Origin: Ardenticatenales bacterium
GTDB lineage: Bacteria > Chloroflexota > Anaerolineae > Epilineales > Epilineaceae
Assembly: GCA_020853525.1 (NCBI GenBank)
Contig: JADYYS010000056.1
Coordinates: 62,001-126,000 of the forward strand
Length of the DNA stretch: 64,000 nt
Reading direction: 5' to 3'
In this document: piece by piece, positions 36,819 through 44,718 of the stretch
Position numbering within the stretch: the first letter of the stretch is position 1
How the letters are laid out: each line of letters opens with the position of its first letter
The notes under the pieces: generated by a model
What the model saw: only the letters and a program-made list of their open reading frames with translations
The model's database searches: none
Told to the model about the DNA's origin: nothing
Position numbers and translations under genes: made by a program

Positions 36819-39364
36819 GCGGCCCCCCGATCGACGTCGTCAAGGTCGGGGGGCACGAGCTCGACGATCCGGCGTTCGTCGCCGGCCTCGCGCGGGCCGT
36901 GGCCGCGCTCCGCGCCGCCGGTCGCGCCGTCGTCGTCGTGCACGGCGGCGGGCGGGCGATCGCCGATCTCCAGAACAAGCTCGGCCTCGCCGTGCACATC
37001 ATCGACGGCCTGCGCGTCACGGACGACGACGGCCTCGACGTGGCCGAGATGGTGCTCTCCGGCTTGGCGAACAAGCGCCTCGTGGCCGCCTTCCTCGCCG
37101 CCGGCCTGGACGCCCTTGGATTGAGCGGCGTCGACCGCGGCCTGCTGCGCTGCCGCAAGCGGCCTCATCCCACCGCCGACCTCGGACGCGTCGGCGAGGT
37201 GACGGCCGTCCGCACCGCCGTACTGCACGCCCTGCTGGCCGACGGCGTCGTGCCGATCGTGTCACCGATCTCGCTCGGTCCGGACGATCGGAGCTGGAAC
37301 GTGAACGCCGACGACGCCGCCGCCGCGATCGCCGGCGCCCTCGGCGCCGCGCGGCTGGCGCTGGTGTCCAACGTGCCCGGCGTCCGACTGGGCGACGCCG
37401 TCGCAGCGCGGCTCGATGCGACCGACGCCGAGGCAGCCATTGCGGAGGGTGCGATCAGCGGCGGCATGGTGCCCAAGGTCCGGGCAGCGCTCGCAGCGGT
37501 CGGGTCGGGCGTCGGCGAAGCGCGCATCGTCGACCTCGCGGGCTGGGCCGCCGGCGGCGGAACCGCCATCGTCGCGACGGAGGCCGTCGGCACCCGCGGC
37601 GACGCCGTCGTGCGTCCGGCGGAGCCGCACGATGTGGCGGCGATCGCCGCCCTCGTGGCCGAGTTCGCGCGGCGCGGCGACGTCCTGCCGCGGCCGGCGG
37701 CAGCCATCCGCGTGACGCTGCGGGACTGGGTCGTCGGCGTGGCGGACGGCGACGTCGTGGCGTGCGGCGCGCTGTTCCGCTACGGCACCGGGCTGGCCGA
37801 GGTGCGGACGACGATCGTCACCGACGCGTGGCAGGGCACCGGGCTCGGGCGGCGGATCGTCGAGGCCGTCATCGGCATGGCGGCGGACCGCGGCATCGAG
37901 ACCGTCTTCACGTTGACGCGCCGCGCGCCGTTCTTCGAGCGGCTCGGCTTCGGGGCTGCAGACAAGGCGGACTTCCCGGAGAAGGTCTGGAAGGACTGCC
38001 GCACCTGTCCGCTGATCGATGCTTGCGACGAGACCGCGCTGCGGCTCGACGTCATCCACGCGCGCATCGCGGATGCGCCGTTGCCAAGGAGGCTTCCGAT
38101 GTCCAAGCGAACCCATGTCAACCGCGTCGTTCTCGCCTACTCCGGCGGGCTGGACACCAGCGTCATCGTGCCGTGGTTGCGCGAGGAGTACGGCTGCGAG
38201 GTCGTCTGCTTCTGCGCCGACCTCGGGCAGGGCGAGGAGCTCGAGGGCCTGCGCGACAAGGCGCTGGCCAGCGGTGCCGCCGACTGCATCATCGAGGATC
38301 TGCGCGACGAGTTCGCCCGCGACTTCCTCTTCCCGATGCTGCAGGCCGGAGCGGTGTACGAGCGGCAGTACCTGCTCGGCACGGCGATCGCCCGTCCCCT
38401 CATCGCCAAGTGGCAGGTGGCGGTGGCCGAGGCCGTCGGTGCCGACGCGGTGGCGCATGGCTGCACGGGCAAGGGGAACGATCAGGTGCGCTTCGAGCTG
38501 ACCTTCCAGGCGCTCAACCCGACGCTGCACGTCATCGCGCCGTGGCGCGAGTGGCACATCCGCAGCCGCGAGGACGCCCTGGCCTACGCCGACGCGCACG
38601 GCGTGCCGATCGCCAGCCGCGAGAAGTCCGTCTACAGCCGCGACCGCAACCTCTGGCACATCTCGCACGAGGGCGGCCGGCTCGAAGATCCGCGGCTCGA
38701 GCCCGAGGCCGACATGTTCCTCTGGACGGTCGATCCGCGCCGCGCACCGGACACGCCCGAGGAGGTCGAGATCGGCTTCGACGCCGGCGTGCCGGTCACG
38801 ATCGACGGTGAGCGGATGGCGCCGGCCGCGCTGATCGCCCGCCTGAACGACCTCGGGGCGCGGCACGGCGTCGGCCGGGTCGACATCGTCGAGAACCGGC
38901 TCGTCGGGATGAAGTCGCGCGGCGTCTACGAGACGCCCGGCGGGACGCTCCTCTATGCGGCGCACCGCGAGATCGAGTCCTTGTGCCTCGACCGCGACAC
39001 GGCGCACTACAAGGAGCAGCTGGCCGGGCGCTACGCCGAGCTCGTCTACTTCGGGCAGTGGTACCACCCGCTGCGGGAAGGCGTGCAGGCGTTCATCGCC
39101 CGCACCCAGGAGTCCGTCACCGGCTGGGCGCGGCTGCGGCTCTTCAAGGGCACGGCGACGGTCATCGGCCGCTACAGCCCGCACAGCCTCTACCGCGAGG
39201 ACTTCGCCACGTTCGGCCGCGACGACGTCTACGACCAGACGGACGCCGCCGGATTCATCCACCTCTTCGGCCTGCCGATGAAGACGCGGGCGATGATGGA
39301 GGTCTCGGGCGGCGGCAGGACACGCTACGCCGCGCCGGACTACTCGCAGTTCAAGCGCGACTGA
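36815..39364 (+). CDS. argB-argA-argG: fused acetylglutamate kinase - N-acetylglutamate synthase (GNAT) - argininosuccinate synthase
   Basis: One 849-codon frame runs without a stop through three enzymes. Residues 1-262 are an amino-acid-kinase domain ([33 protein letters not shown]) matching acetylglutamate kinase. Residues 263-425 are a short-form N-acetylglutamate synthase GNAT domain with [20 protein letters not shown] and the typical Cys cluster [19 protein letters not shown]. From residue 429 (ATG 38099) a full argininosuccinate synthase follows. Kinase-synthase fusions are known (NAGS/K), but addition of ArgG is not something I know. The GTG at 36815 overlaps the argC stop. Sequencing error or ribosomal reinitiation at the internal site must be excluded before calling a trifunctional protein. 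Confidence 0.85.
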   Translation: MSGPPIDVVKVGGHELDDPAFVAGLARAVAALRAAGRAVVVVHGGGRAIADLQNKLGLAVHIIDGLRVTDDDGLDVAEMVLSGLANKRLVAAFLAAGLDALGLSGVDRGLLRCRKRPHPTADLGRVGEVTAVRTAVLHALLADGVVPIVSPISLGPDDRSWNVNADDAAAAIAGALGAARLALVSNVPGVRLGDAVAARLDATDAEAAIAEGAISGGMVPKVRAALAAVGSGVGEARIVDLAGWAAGGGTAIVATEAVGTRGDAVVRPAEPHDVAAIAALVAEFARRGDVLPRPAAAIRVTLRDWVVGVADGDVVACGALFRYGTGLAEVRTTIVTDAWQGTGLGRRIVEAVIGMAADRGIETVFTLTRRAPFFERLGFGAADKADFPEKVWKDCRTCPLIDACDETALRLDVIHARIADAPLPRRLPMSKRTHVNRVVLAYSGGLDTSVIVPWLREEYGCEVVCFCADLGQGEELEGLRDKALASGAADCIIEDLRDEFARDFLFPMLQAGAVYERQYLLGTAIARPLIAKWQVAVAEAVGADAVAHGCTGKGNDQVRFELTFQALNPTLHVIAPWREWHIRSREDALAYADAHGVPIASREKSVYSRDRNLWHISHEGGRLEDPRLEPEADMFLWTVDPRRAPDTPEEVEIGFDAGVPVTIDGERMAPAALIARLNDLGARHGVGRVDIVENRLVGMKSRGVYETPGGTLLYAAHREIESLCLDRDTAHYKEQLAGRYAELVYFGQWYHPLREGVQAFIARTQESVTGWARLRLFKGTATVIGRYSPHSLYREDFATFGRDDVYDQTDAAGFIHLFGLPMKTRAMMEVSGGGRTRYAAPDYSQFKRD
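38086..38101 (+). promoter_or_regulatory. strong internal ribosome binding site before argG
   Basis: AAGGAGG lies six bases before ATG 38099 inside the fused frame. It is one of the best Shine-Dalgarno sites in the window and would allow argG to be translated separately even though no stop precedes it. Confidence 0.7.
38099..39364 (+). CDS. argG: argininosuccinate synthase moiety, possibly also made as a separate 421-residue protein
   Basis: ArgG joins citrulline and aspartate using ATP. It has the PP-loop AYSGGLDTS near the N-terminus, [35 protein letters not shown] and the C-terminal [20 protein letters not shown], all normal. Its length from ATG 38099 is close to that of stand-alone ArgG, and the internal AAGGAGG site favours independent initiation. 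The argJ gene follows 11 nt after the stop. This entry is the C-terminal part of the larger frame 36815-39364. Confidence 0.85.
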   Translation: MSKRTHVNRVVLAYSGGLDTSVIVPWLREEYGCEVVCFCADLGQGEELEGLRDKALASGAADCIIEDLRDEFARDFLFPMLQAGAVYERQYLLGTAIARPLIAKWQVAVAEAVGADAVAHGCTGKGNDQVRFELTFQALNPTLHVIAPWREWHIRSREDALAYADAHGVPIASREKSVYSRDRNLWHISHEGGRLEDPRLEPEADMFLWTVDPRRAPDTPEEVEIGFDAGVPVTIDGERMAPAALIARLNDLGARHGVGRVDIVENRLVGMKSRGVYETPGGTLLYAAHREIESLCLDRDTAHYKEQLAGRYAELVYFGQWYHPLREGVQAFIARTQESVTGWARLRLFKGTATVIGRYSPHSLYREDFATFGRDDVYDQTDAAGFIHLFGLPMKTRAMMEVSGGGRTRYAAPDYSQFKRD

Positions 39365-39375
39365 TCGCCATCGTC

Positions 39376-40668
39376 ATGTCGAAAATCGGCGGCAGCTTCG
39401 TTCATCTCGACGGCGACGTCACGACGCCGCTCGGCTTCCGCGCCGCCGCCGCCACGTGCGGCCTGAAGGCCTCCGGCGCGCCGGACATCGCCCTCGTCGT
39501 CAGCGACGTCGAAGCCAGCGCCGCCGGCATGTTCACCCAAAACGCCTTCGCCGCCGCCCCCGTCCGCCTGGACCGCACGACGCTGCGTGCCAGCGGCGGC
39601 CGGGCGCGTGCCGTTATCGCCAACAGCGGCAATGCGAACGCCGTCACCGGGCCGGCGGGCGACGCGGCGGCGGCGGCGATGCAGCGGGCGGCCGCGTCGG
39701 CCCTCGCCTGCCCGCCCGAGCACGTGCTCGTCCTCTCGACCGGCGTCATCGGCGTGCCGCTCGACATCGCCAAGGTCGAACGCGGCATCGCGCAGGCGCA
39801 AGATGCGCTGACGAACGACGCGCTGTCCGGTGACGGCGGGCGGGCCGCGGCAAGGGCGATCATGACGACGGACACGCGGCCGAAAACCGCAGCGCGGCGG
39901 GTCCGGCTGTCGGGGGGCGACGTCCTCGTCGGCGGCATGGCCAAGGGGGCCGGGATGATCCACCCCGACATGGCGACGATGCTGGCCGTCCTGACGACGG
40001 ACCTCCACCGGGCGCCGGCCGACCTGGCCGCCGACCTGGCCGCGGCCGTCGGCGTCTCGTTCAACCGGATCTCGATCGACGGCGACACGAGCACGAACGA
40101 CAGCGTGATCCTGCTCGCCAACGGCGCATCGGGCGTGGTGGTCGCCGACGCCGAAATCGACGTCGTGACCACCGCCGACGTCGTGACATGGCGCGCCGCG
40201 CTCGACGACCTCTGCCAGGACCTCGCGCGCCAGATCGTCCGCGACGGGGAGGGCGTCCGCAAGCTGGCCGTCATCGTCGTAACCGGGGCGGCGGACGACG
40301 ATGGCGCGCGGCGGGTGGCGAACGCCGTCGCCACATCCCCCCTGGTGAAGACGGCCTTTGCCGGCGGCGACCCGAACTGGGGCCGGATCGTCGCGGCCGC
40401 GGGGCGAGCCGGCGTCGCCGTCGATCCGGCGCGCGTCAGCCTGACGCTGGCGCCGGGCGAGCACGACGTCGATGGTGCATCCGCGCCCGTGATCGTCTTG
40501 GCGCACGGGCTGCCGACGGGATTCGACGAGGCAGCAGCCGCCGCCCTCCTCGCCGACAATGCGTTCCGCGTCCTTCTCGACCTCGGGCTGGGCGACGGGA
40601 CGGCGACGGTGTGGACGGGGGATCTGACCGAGGAGTACGTGCGGATCAACGCCGACTATCGGACGTGA
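39376..40668 (+). CDS. argJ: bifunctional ornithine acetyltransferase / N-acetylglutamate synthase
   Basis: ArgJ recycles the acetyl group from N-acetylornithine to glutamate. The 430-residue precursor has the autoproteolysis site within GMAKGAGMIHPDMATMLA, where the Thr becomes the nucleophile of the beta chain. It also has NRISIDGDTSTNDSV and the family ending EEYVRINADYRT. Its presence explains the absence of argE. A separate N-acetylglutamate synthase domain upstream may serve for replenishment, since cyclic acetyl transfer needs a primer. Confidence 0.96.
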   Translation: MSKIGGSFVHLDGDVTTPLGFRAAAATCGLKASGAPDIALVVSDVEASAAGMFTQNAFAAAPVRLDRTTLRASGGRARAVIANSGNANAVTGPAGDAAAAAMQRAAASALACPPEHVLVLSTGVIGVPLDIAKVERGIAQAQDALTNDALSGDGGRAAARAIMTTDTRPKTAARRVRLSGGDVLVGGMAKGAGMIHPDMATMLAVLTTDLHRAPADLAADLAAAVGVSFNRISIDGDTSTNDSVILLANGASGVVVADAEIDVVTTADVVTWRAALDDLCQDLARQIVRDGEGVRKLAVIVVTGAADDDGARRVANAVATSPLVKTAFAGGDPNWGRIVAAAGRAGVAVDPARVSLTLAPGEHDVDGASAPVIVLAHGLPTGFDEAAAAALLADNAFRVLLDLGLGDGTATVWTGDLTEEYVRINADYRT

Positions 40669-40720
40669 TCACGCGGGCCTGCGGCGAACGGACCGCGCAA
40701 GTCATCGTCGGGCGGCGCGT

Positions 40721-40814
40721 GTAGGGGCACGGCATGCCGTGCCCATCGTCGGTCCCGCGAGGTCCGTTGGATCGCGTTGTTCGCCGGACAGGGCACGGCA
40801 TGCCGTGCCCCTAC
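40721..40814. repeat. pair of inverted GTAGGGGC-family hairpins between argJ and argH
   Basis: The left unit (40721-40744) starts GTAGGGGC; the right unit (40791-40814) is its exact 24-bp reverse complement. Each contains the 20-bp perfect palindrome GGGCACGGCATGCCGTGCCC. The 46 bp between them are not repetitive. The right end supplies the argH stop codon (TAG, 40813-40811 on the minus strand). Lying between two converging genes, the hairpins could also act as a bidirectional terminator, though there is no T-run. Confidence 0.85.
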
Positions 40815-42217
40815 CGACGTCCGATTGATGCGCCGCCGTCCTTGTCGCCCCACGCCGCCACAACCGCCCTCGCCACCGCCAACTGCCGCGCCACCGCCGC
40901 CGGCGCCGTACCACCCTCGGCCGATCGGGCGTCGAGCGCCGCCGACCAGTCGAGGGCCGCGATGTCGTCCGGTTCGAACGCCGCGTCGAGGGCGACGAGG
41001 TCGGCGGCGGGGAGCGCCGTGAGCGCGACGCCGCGATCCTCGGCCAGGCGGACGGCGCGGCCGGCGAGGGCGTGGGCCCGGCGGAACGGGATGCCGCGGC
41101 GGACGAGGTGGTCCGCGAGGTCGGTCGCGAGCATCGCCGGGTCGAGCTGGGCCGCCATCCGCGCCGGGTCGACCCGCAGCGTCGCGACGAGGCCGGCGAG
41201 CACCGGCAGCAGCGCGTCCAACGTGTCGAAGGCGTCGAACACGGGCTCCTTGTCCTCCTGCAGGTCCTTGTCGTAGGCCGAGGGGAGCCCTTTCAGCGTC
41301 GCGAGCAGCGCTGTGACGTGGCCGATCAGGCGGCCGGCCTTGCCGCGCGCCAGCTCGAGCGGGTCCGGGTTCTTCTTCTGGGGCATCAAGCTCGAGCCGG
41401 TCGAGAACCGATCGTCGAGGGCGATGAAGCCGAAGGCGGGCGTGGCGAAGAGGATGAGCGGCTCGGCCAGGCGGCTGAGGTGGATGCCGGTGAGAGCAGC
41501 GGCGAACAGGAACTCAGCCGCGAAGTCGCGATCCGCGACGGCATCGAGGCTGTTCGGCGTGACGGCGCGGAAGCCGAGGTCCGCGGCGAGCGCGGCGCGG
41601 TCGATTCCGAAGGCGGTGCCGGCCAGCGCGGCGGCGCCGAGCGGCAGAACGGCGGCCGAGGCGCGGACCTGATTCAGGCGGTCGCGGTCGCGGGCCAGCG
41701 GCCAGACGTGGGCGAGCAGCCAGTGGGCCCACGTGATCGGCTGCGCCGGCTGGAGGTGGGTGAACCCGGGCATCAACGTCGCGCCATGCGGTGTAGCGGC
41801 TTCGACGAGGGCGGAGGCGAGCTGGCCGGTGGCGTCGACGAGGCGGTCGCAGGCGGTCATGACCCACAGGCGGAGGTCGGTCGCCACCTGATCGTTCCGG
41901 CTGCGGCCGGTGTGAAGCTTGCCGGCGACCGGCCCGGCGAGCTCGCCCAGCCGCCGTTCGACCGCGGAGTGGATGTCCTCGTCGGCCTCGGCGAAGGCGA
42001 ACGCGCCGCACCGGAACTCGTCGGCGACGGCCTGCAGTCCGGCGTCGAGCGCCGCGGCCTCGTCGCCGGTCAGCACGCCGGCCCGCGCGAGCGCGTGCGC
42101 CCAGGCCCGGCTGCCGGCGACATCCTCGGCCCACAGCCGCCGGTCGAACGGCAGGCTGCGGTTCAGCGCGTGCGCGGCCGGGTCGAGCAAGCCGGCGAAT
42201 CGGCCTCCCCAGAGCAT
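40811..42217 (-). CDS. argH: argininosuccinate lyase
   Basis: ArgH splits argininosuccinate into arginine and fumarate. The start at 42217 gives the normal MLWGGRFAG N-terminus. The 468-residue product has the superfamily signature GSSLMPQKKNPD, KLHTGRSRNDQV and PGFTHLQPAQPITWAHW. The gene points toward argJ and away from argD. Its stop codon is formed by the end of a GTAGGGGC repeat, so the last residues (GGASIGRR) may reflect repeat insertion. Confidence 0.97.
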   Translation of the reverse strand: MLWGGRFAGLLDPAAHALNRSLPFDRRLWAEDVAGSRAWAHALARAGVLTGDEAAALDAGLQAVADEFRCGAFAFAEADEDIHSAVERRLGELAGPVAGKLHTGRSRNDQVATDLRLWVMTACDRLVDATGQLASALVEAATPHGATLMPGFTHLQPAQPITWAHWLLAHVWPLARDRDRLNQVRASAAVLPLGAAALAGTAFGIDRAALAADLGFRAVTPNSLDAVADRDFAAEFLFAAALTGIHLSRLAEPLILFATPAFGFIALDDRFSTGSSLMPQKKNPDPLELARGKAGRLIGHVTALLATLKGLPSAYDKDLQEDKEPVFDAFDTLDALLPVLAGLVATLRVDPARMAAQLDPAMLATDLADHLVRRGIPFRRAHALAGRAVRLAEDRGVALTALPAADLVALDAAFEPDDIAALDWSAALDARSAEGGTAPAAVARQLAVARAVVAAWGDKDGGASIGRR

Positions 42218-42321
42218 GGCGATCGTCCTTCCGTATGGCGAGCGAATGCAGCGATGACCCGGCAATGCTTGGAACCGCGTCGCACGAGAATGATAATCCG
42301 CTGCCCAGCTTGAGGTGCCCG

Positions 42322-43638
42322 ATGACCCCTTCCGACCAGGACGTTCCCTCGCGCCGCCCGGGCGACGGCCCGACCGCTCTCCTCGCCGTCGACCGCGCCG
42401 CCGTCCTCCAGAACTACGCCCGCCCTGGCATCGTCTTCACGCACGGCGAGGGCGCGTGGCTGTACGCGGACGATGGCCGGCGCTTCCTCGACTTCAACGC
42501 CGGGATCGCGGTCAGCGCGCTCGGGCACGGGGACGCCGAGCTGGCGCAGGCGATCGCCGACCAGGCCGGGCGGCTCATCCATACGAGCAACCTCTACCAC
42601 ACCGCACCCTACATCCGGCTGGCCGGGCAGCTCGTCGCCCGCTCGTTCGCCGACCGGGTGTACTTCGGCAACTCCGGCGCCGAGGCGGTCGAGGCGGCGC
42701 TGAAGTTCGCGCGCCTGTACGCCCGGAAGACGCACGGTGAGATGCCGGCCCCGGATGGGTGGTCCGACCTCGTCGATGTCGATGACGCGGCGACGTCGAG
42801 TTGGCCGCGCAAGTGGCGGACCGTCGCCTTCGACCACGCCTTCCACGGCCGGACGATGGGCGCGCTGTCGCTGACGCACAAGGCGGCCTACCGCGCCCCG
42901 TTCGCCCCGCTGCTCCCGGGCGTCGTGTTCGCGCCGTTCAACGACGTCGCGGCGGCGGAGGCGGCGATCGACGAGACGACGATGGCGGTCGTCGTCGAGC
43001 CGATCCAGGGCGAGGGCGGCTACGTGCCGGCGACGCTGCCGTTCCTGCACGCCCTCCGGGCGCGGTGCGATGCCGTCGGCGCGCTGCTCATCCTCGATGA
43101 GATCCAGTGCGGCCTCGGGCGCACCGGCCATCTCTTCGCGCACGAGATGTACGGCGTGCGGCCGGACATCCTCTGCCTGGCCAAACCGCTGGCGGGCGGC
43201 CTGCCGATCGGTGCCGTGCTCATGACGCAGGCGGTGGCCGACTGCGTCGGTGTCGGCGAGCACGGCAGCACGTTCGCCGGCGGCCCGCTCGTCTGCCGCG
43301 CGGCCGAGGTCGTGCTGGACCGCGTCAGCGATCCCGCGTTCCTGGCCGCCGTCCAAGCCCGCAGCGATCACCTCGTCCGCGCCCTGCTCGCCCTCGACAG
43401 CCCGCACATCGTCGACATCCGGGGCGCGGGGTTGATGATCGGCGTCGAGCTCGATCTGGCGGTGAAGCCGATCGTCGACGCCGCCCGCGACGACGGTGTC
43501 CTGCTCATCGGTGCGGGCGAGCGCGTGCTCCGGCTCTGCCCGCCGCTGATCGTGGACGAGGCGCAGATCGACGTGGCCGTGGATGCCATCGGGCGGGCGA
43601 TCGCGCACGCCGCGGAGCGCTCCGGGGCGCCCGGTTGA
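42322..43638 (+). CDS. argD: acetylornithine aminotransferase (class III, PLP-dependent)
   Basis: The enzyme converts N-acetylglutamate semialdehyde to N-acetylornithine with glutamate as amino donor. The 438-residue protein has YFGNSGAEAVEAALKFAR, the PLP-contacting EPIQGEGGY and LILDEIQCGLGRTG, and the Schiff-base Lys in CLAKPLAGGLPIGA. The ATG at 42322 is preceded by AGGTG. The location among arg genes supports ArgD; related enzymes acting on GABA or other omega-amino acids cannot be fully excluded. It is divergent from argH. Confidence 0.9.
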   Translation: MTPSDQDVPSRRPGDGPTALLAVDRAAVLQNYARPGIVFTHGEGAWLYADDGRRFLDFNAGIAVSALGHGDAELAQAIADQAGRLIHTSNLYHTAPYIRLAGQLVARSFADRVYFGNSGAEAVEAALKFARLYARKTHGEMPAPDGWSDLVDVDDAATSSWPRKWRTVAFDHAFHGRTMGALSLTHKAAYRAPFAPLLPGVVFAPFNDVAAAEAAIDETTMAVVVEPIQGEGGYVPATLPFLHALRARCDAVGALLILDEIQCGLGRTGHLFAHEMYGVRPDILCLAKPLAGGLPIGAVLMTQAVADCVGVGEHGSTFAGGPLVCRAAEVVLDRVSDPAFLAAVQARSDHLVRALLALDSPHIVDIRGAGLMIGVELDLAVKPIVDAARDDGVLLIGAGERVLRLCPPLIVDEAQIDVAVDAIGRAIAHAAERSGAPG

Positions 43639-43721
43639 CCCGCTGCGAGTTGCCTTCAGCCGGCCGATGCCTACGATGAGCGGCCAGCCCCGACGAACCG
43701 TGCCCCCGAAGGAGCCTTCCG

Positions 43722-44345
43722 GTGACGACACCCGACACGCTTGCCGCCCGCTGTGACGCCCACATCGCCGCGCACAGCCTGCTGCAGCACCCGTTCTATC
43801 AAGCATGGAGCGACGGCACGCTGCCCGTCGCCGCCCTGACCGACTACGCCCGCGAGTACGGCGCGTTCATCGGCCGGATCGCCGATGGATGGCGTTCGGT
43901 CGGCGAGCCCGACATTGCCGCCGTCGAGATCGGCCACGCGCGTGTCTGGGCGACAACGTTCGCCGACGGCCTCGGCACCGCGGTCACGGCGCCCGAAGTC
44001 CGTGCCGTGCAGGCGCTCTGCGCCACCGCCGACGCGCTCTTCACGGATCGCGTGACCGCCCTCGGCGCGCTGTACGCCTTCGAGGCGCAGCAGCCGGCCA
44101 CCGCCCGCAGCAAGCGCGCCGGCCTCGCCACGCACTACAGCGCGTTGCCGGCGAGCTGCGAGACGTACTTCCGGCTGCACGAGGACGACGACCACGAGCC
44201 GGCGCTGCTGGCGGCCGGGCTGAACGCGCTGCCGGCCGAGGACATGGCCAGGGCCGAAGCGGCGTGCGCGCAGATGTCCGTCGCGCTGTGGGACGCGTTG
44301 TCCGGGCTCCACGCGCCGCATGCCGCGGCGTGCATGACGAACTAG
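43722..44345 (+). CDS. TenA/CADD-like heme-oxygenase-fold protein
   Basis: This 207-residue all-helical protein starts at a GTG preceded by AAGGAG. HPFYQAWSDGTLPVAALTDY and AREYGAFIG match the TenA/CADD/HDO superfamily, whose members include thiaminase II and di-iron oxidases. It keeps Glu in YAFEAQQP and His-x3-Asp in LHEDDDH, but the distal His of the usual H-x3-D-x2-H metal motif is replaced by Pro, with a His two positions earlier. It lacks the obvious thiaminase Cys. The thiamine genes are about 2.6 kb away, so a thiamine role is possible; a CADD-like oxidase is the alternative. Confidence 0.75.
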   Translation: MTTPDTLAARCDAHIAAHSLLQHPFYQAWSDGTLPVAALTDYAREYGAFIGRIADGWRSVGEPDIAAVEIGHARVWATTFADGLGTAVTAPEVRAVQALCATADALFTDRVTALGALYAFEAQQPATARSKRAGLATHYSALPASCETYFRLHEDDDHEPALLAAGLNALPAEDMARAEAACAQMSVALWDALSGLHAPHAAACMTN

Positions 44346-44392
44346 TAGACCGTCACTTGACGATCTGCGGATGACGGTGCGTGCGTCGCAAT

Positions 44393-44540
44393 CCACCGGC
44401 AGCTGAAGCTGGCCGGCTGCAGGCGTCCCTGACGGGCCGCCATGGTGCCCGCCTTCGCGGGCACCCAGAAGTCCGAAGCGCCCGCGAAGGCGGGCGCAAT
44501 GGCCGAAGGCCACCAGCCGGCCAGCTTCAGCTGCCGGTGG
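44393..44540. repeat. 148-bp MITE-like palindromic element, copy 1
   Basis: Perfect 27-bp terminal inverted repeats (44393-44419 and 44514-44540) begin CCACCGGCAGCTGAAGCTGG. The core holds two smaller hairpins of REP type, GTGCCCGCCTTCGCGGGCAC and GCGCCCGCGAAGGCGGGCGC. Weaker complementarity extends outward to about 44350 and 44574. A second copy lies at 57111-57259. No open frame or transposase is inside; it would be a non-autonomous element. Confidence 0.85.
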
Positions 44541-44638
44541 TTCGTCGTCCGCAAATCGAGATGTGACGGGGTACGAGCAGTCCGCCGAAGGACCGGGTTG
44601 ATCGGCCGCGTTGCGGCCGTCGCGACGATTGCACGGTG

Positions 44639-44672
44639 TGGGTAGGGGCGCGCGGCTGTGCGCCCCTACCCA
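44639..44672. repeat. GTAGGGGC-family hairpin
   Basis: TGGGTAGGGGCGCGC and its near-complement at the right (one mismatch) enclose a short loop, giving a stem of about 15 bp. The ends match the other GTAGGGGC repeats. It lies 47 nt before the GT-C start codon, so it may lie in the 5' leader of that gene. Confidence 0.75.
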
Positions 44673-44718
44673 TCGGCAACTCCACATCGTGGCACCCTCG
44701 TGGATCGAGGAGGAGTCG

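Larger units (their letters stand above)
44346..44718. other. 373-nt intergenic region composed largely of repeats
   Basis: Between the TenA-like gene and the GT-C gene the sequence is mostly the 148-bp palindromic element (44393-44540) and a shorter GTAGGGGC hairpin (44639-44672). I see no gene in the remainder. Confidence 0.7.

Noticed and set aside
37262-39262. A 666-codon open frame on the minus strand across argB-argG
   Set aside because: It is antisense to clearly conserved arginine enzymes and shows only Arg/Val/Asp-rich shadow sequence.
40669-40810. A small gene between argJ and argH
   Set aside because: The sequence is two inverted repeats and a short spacer; no frame with ribosome site is present.
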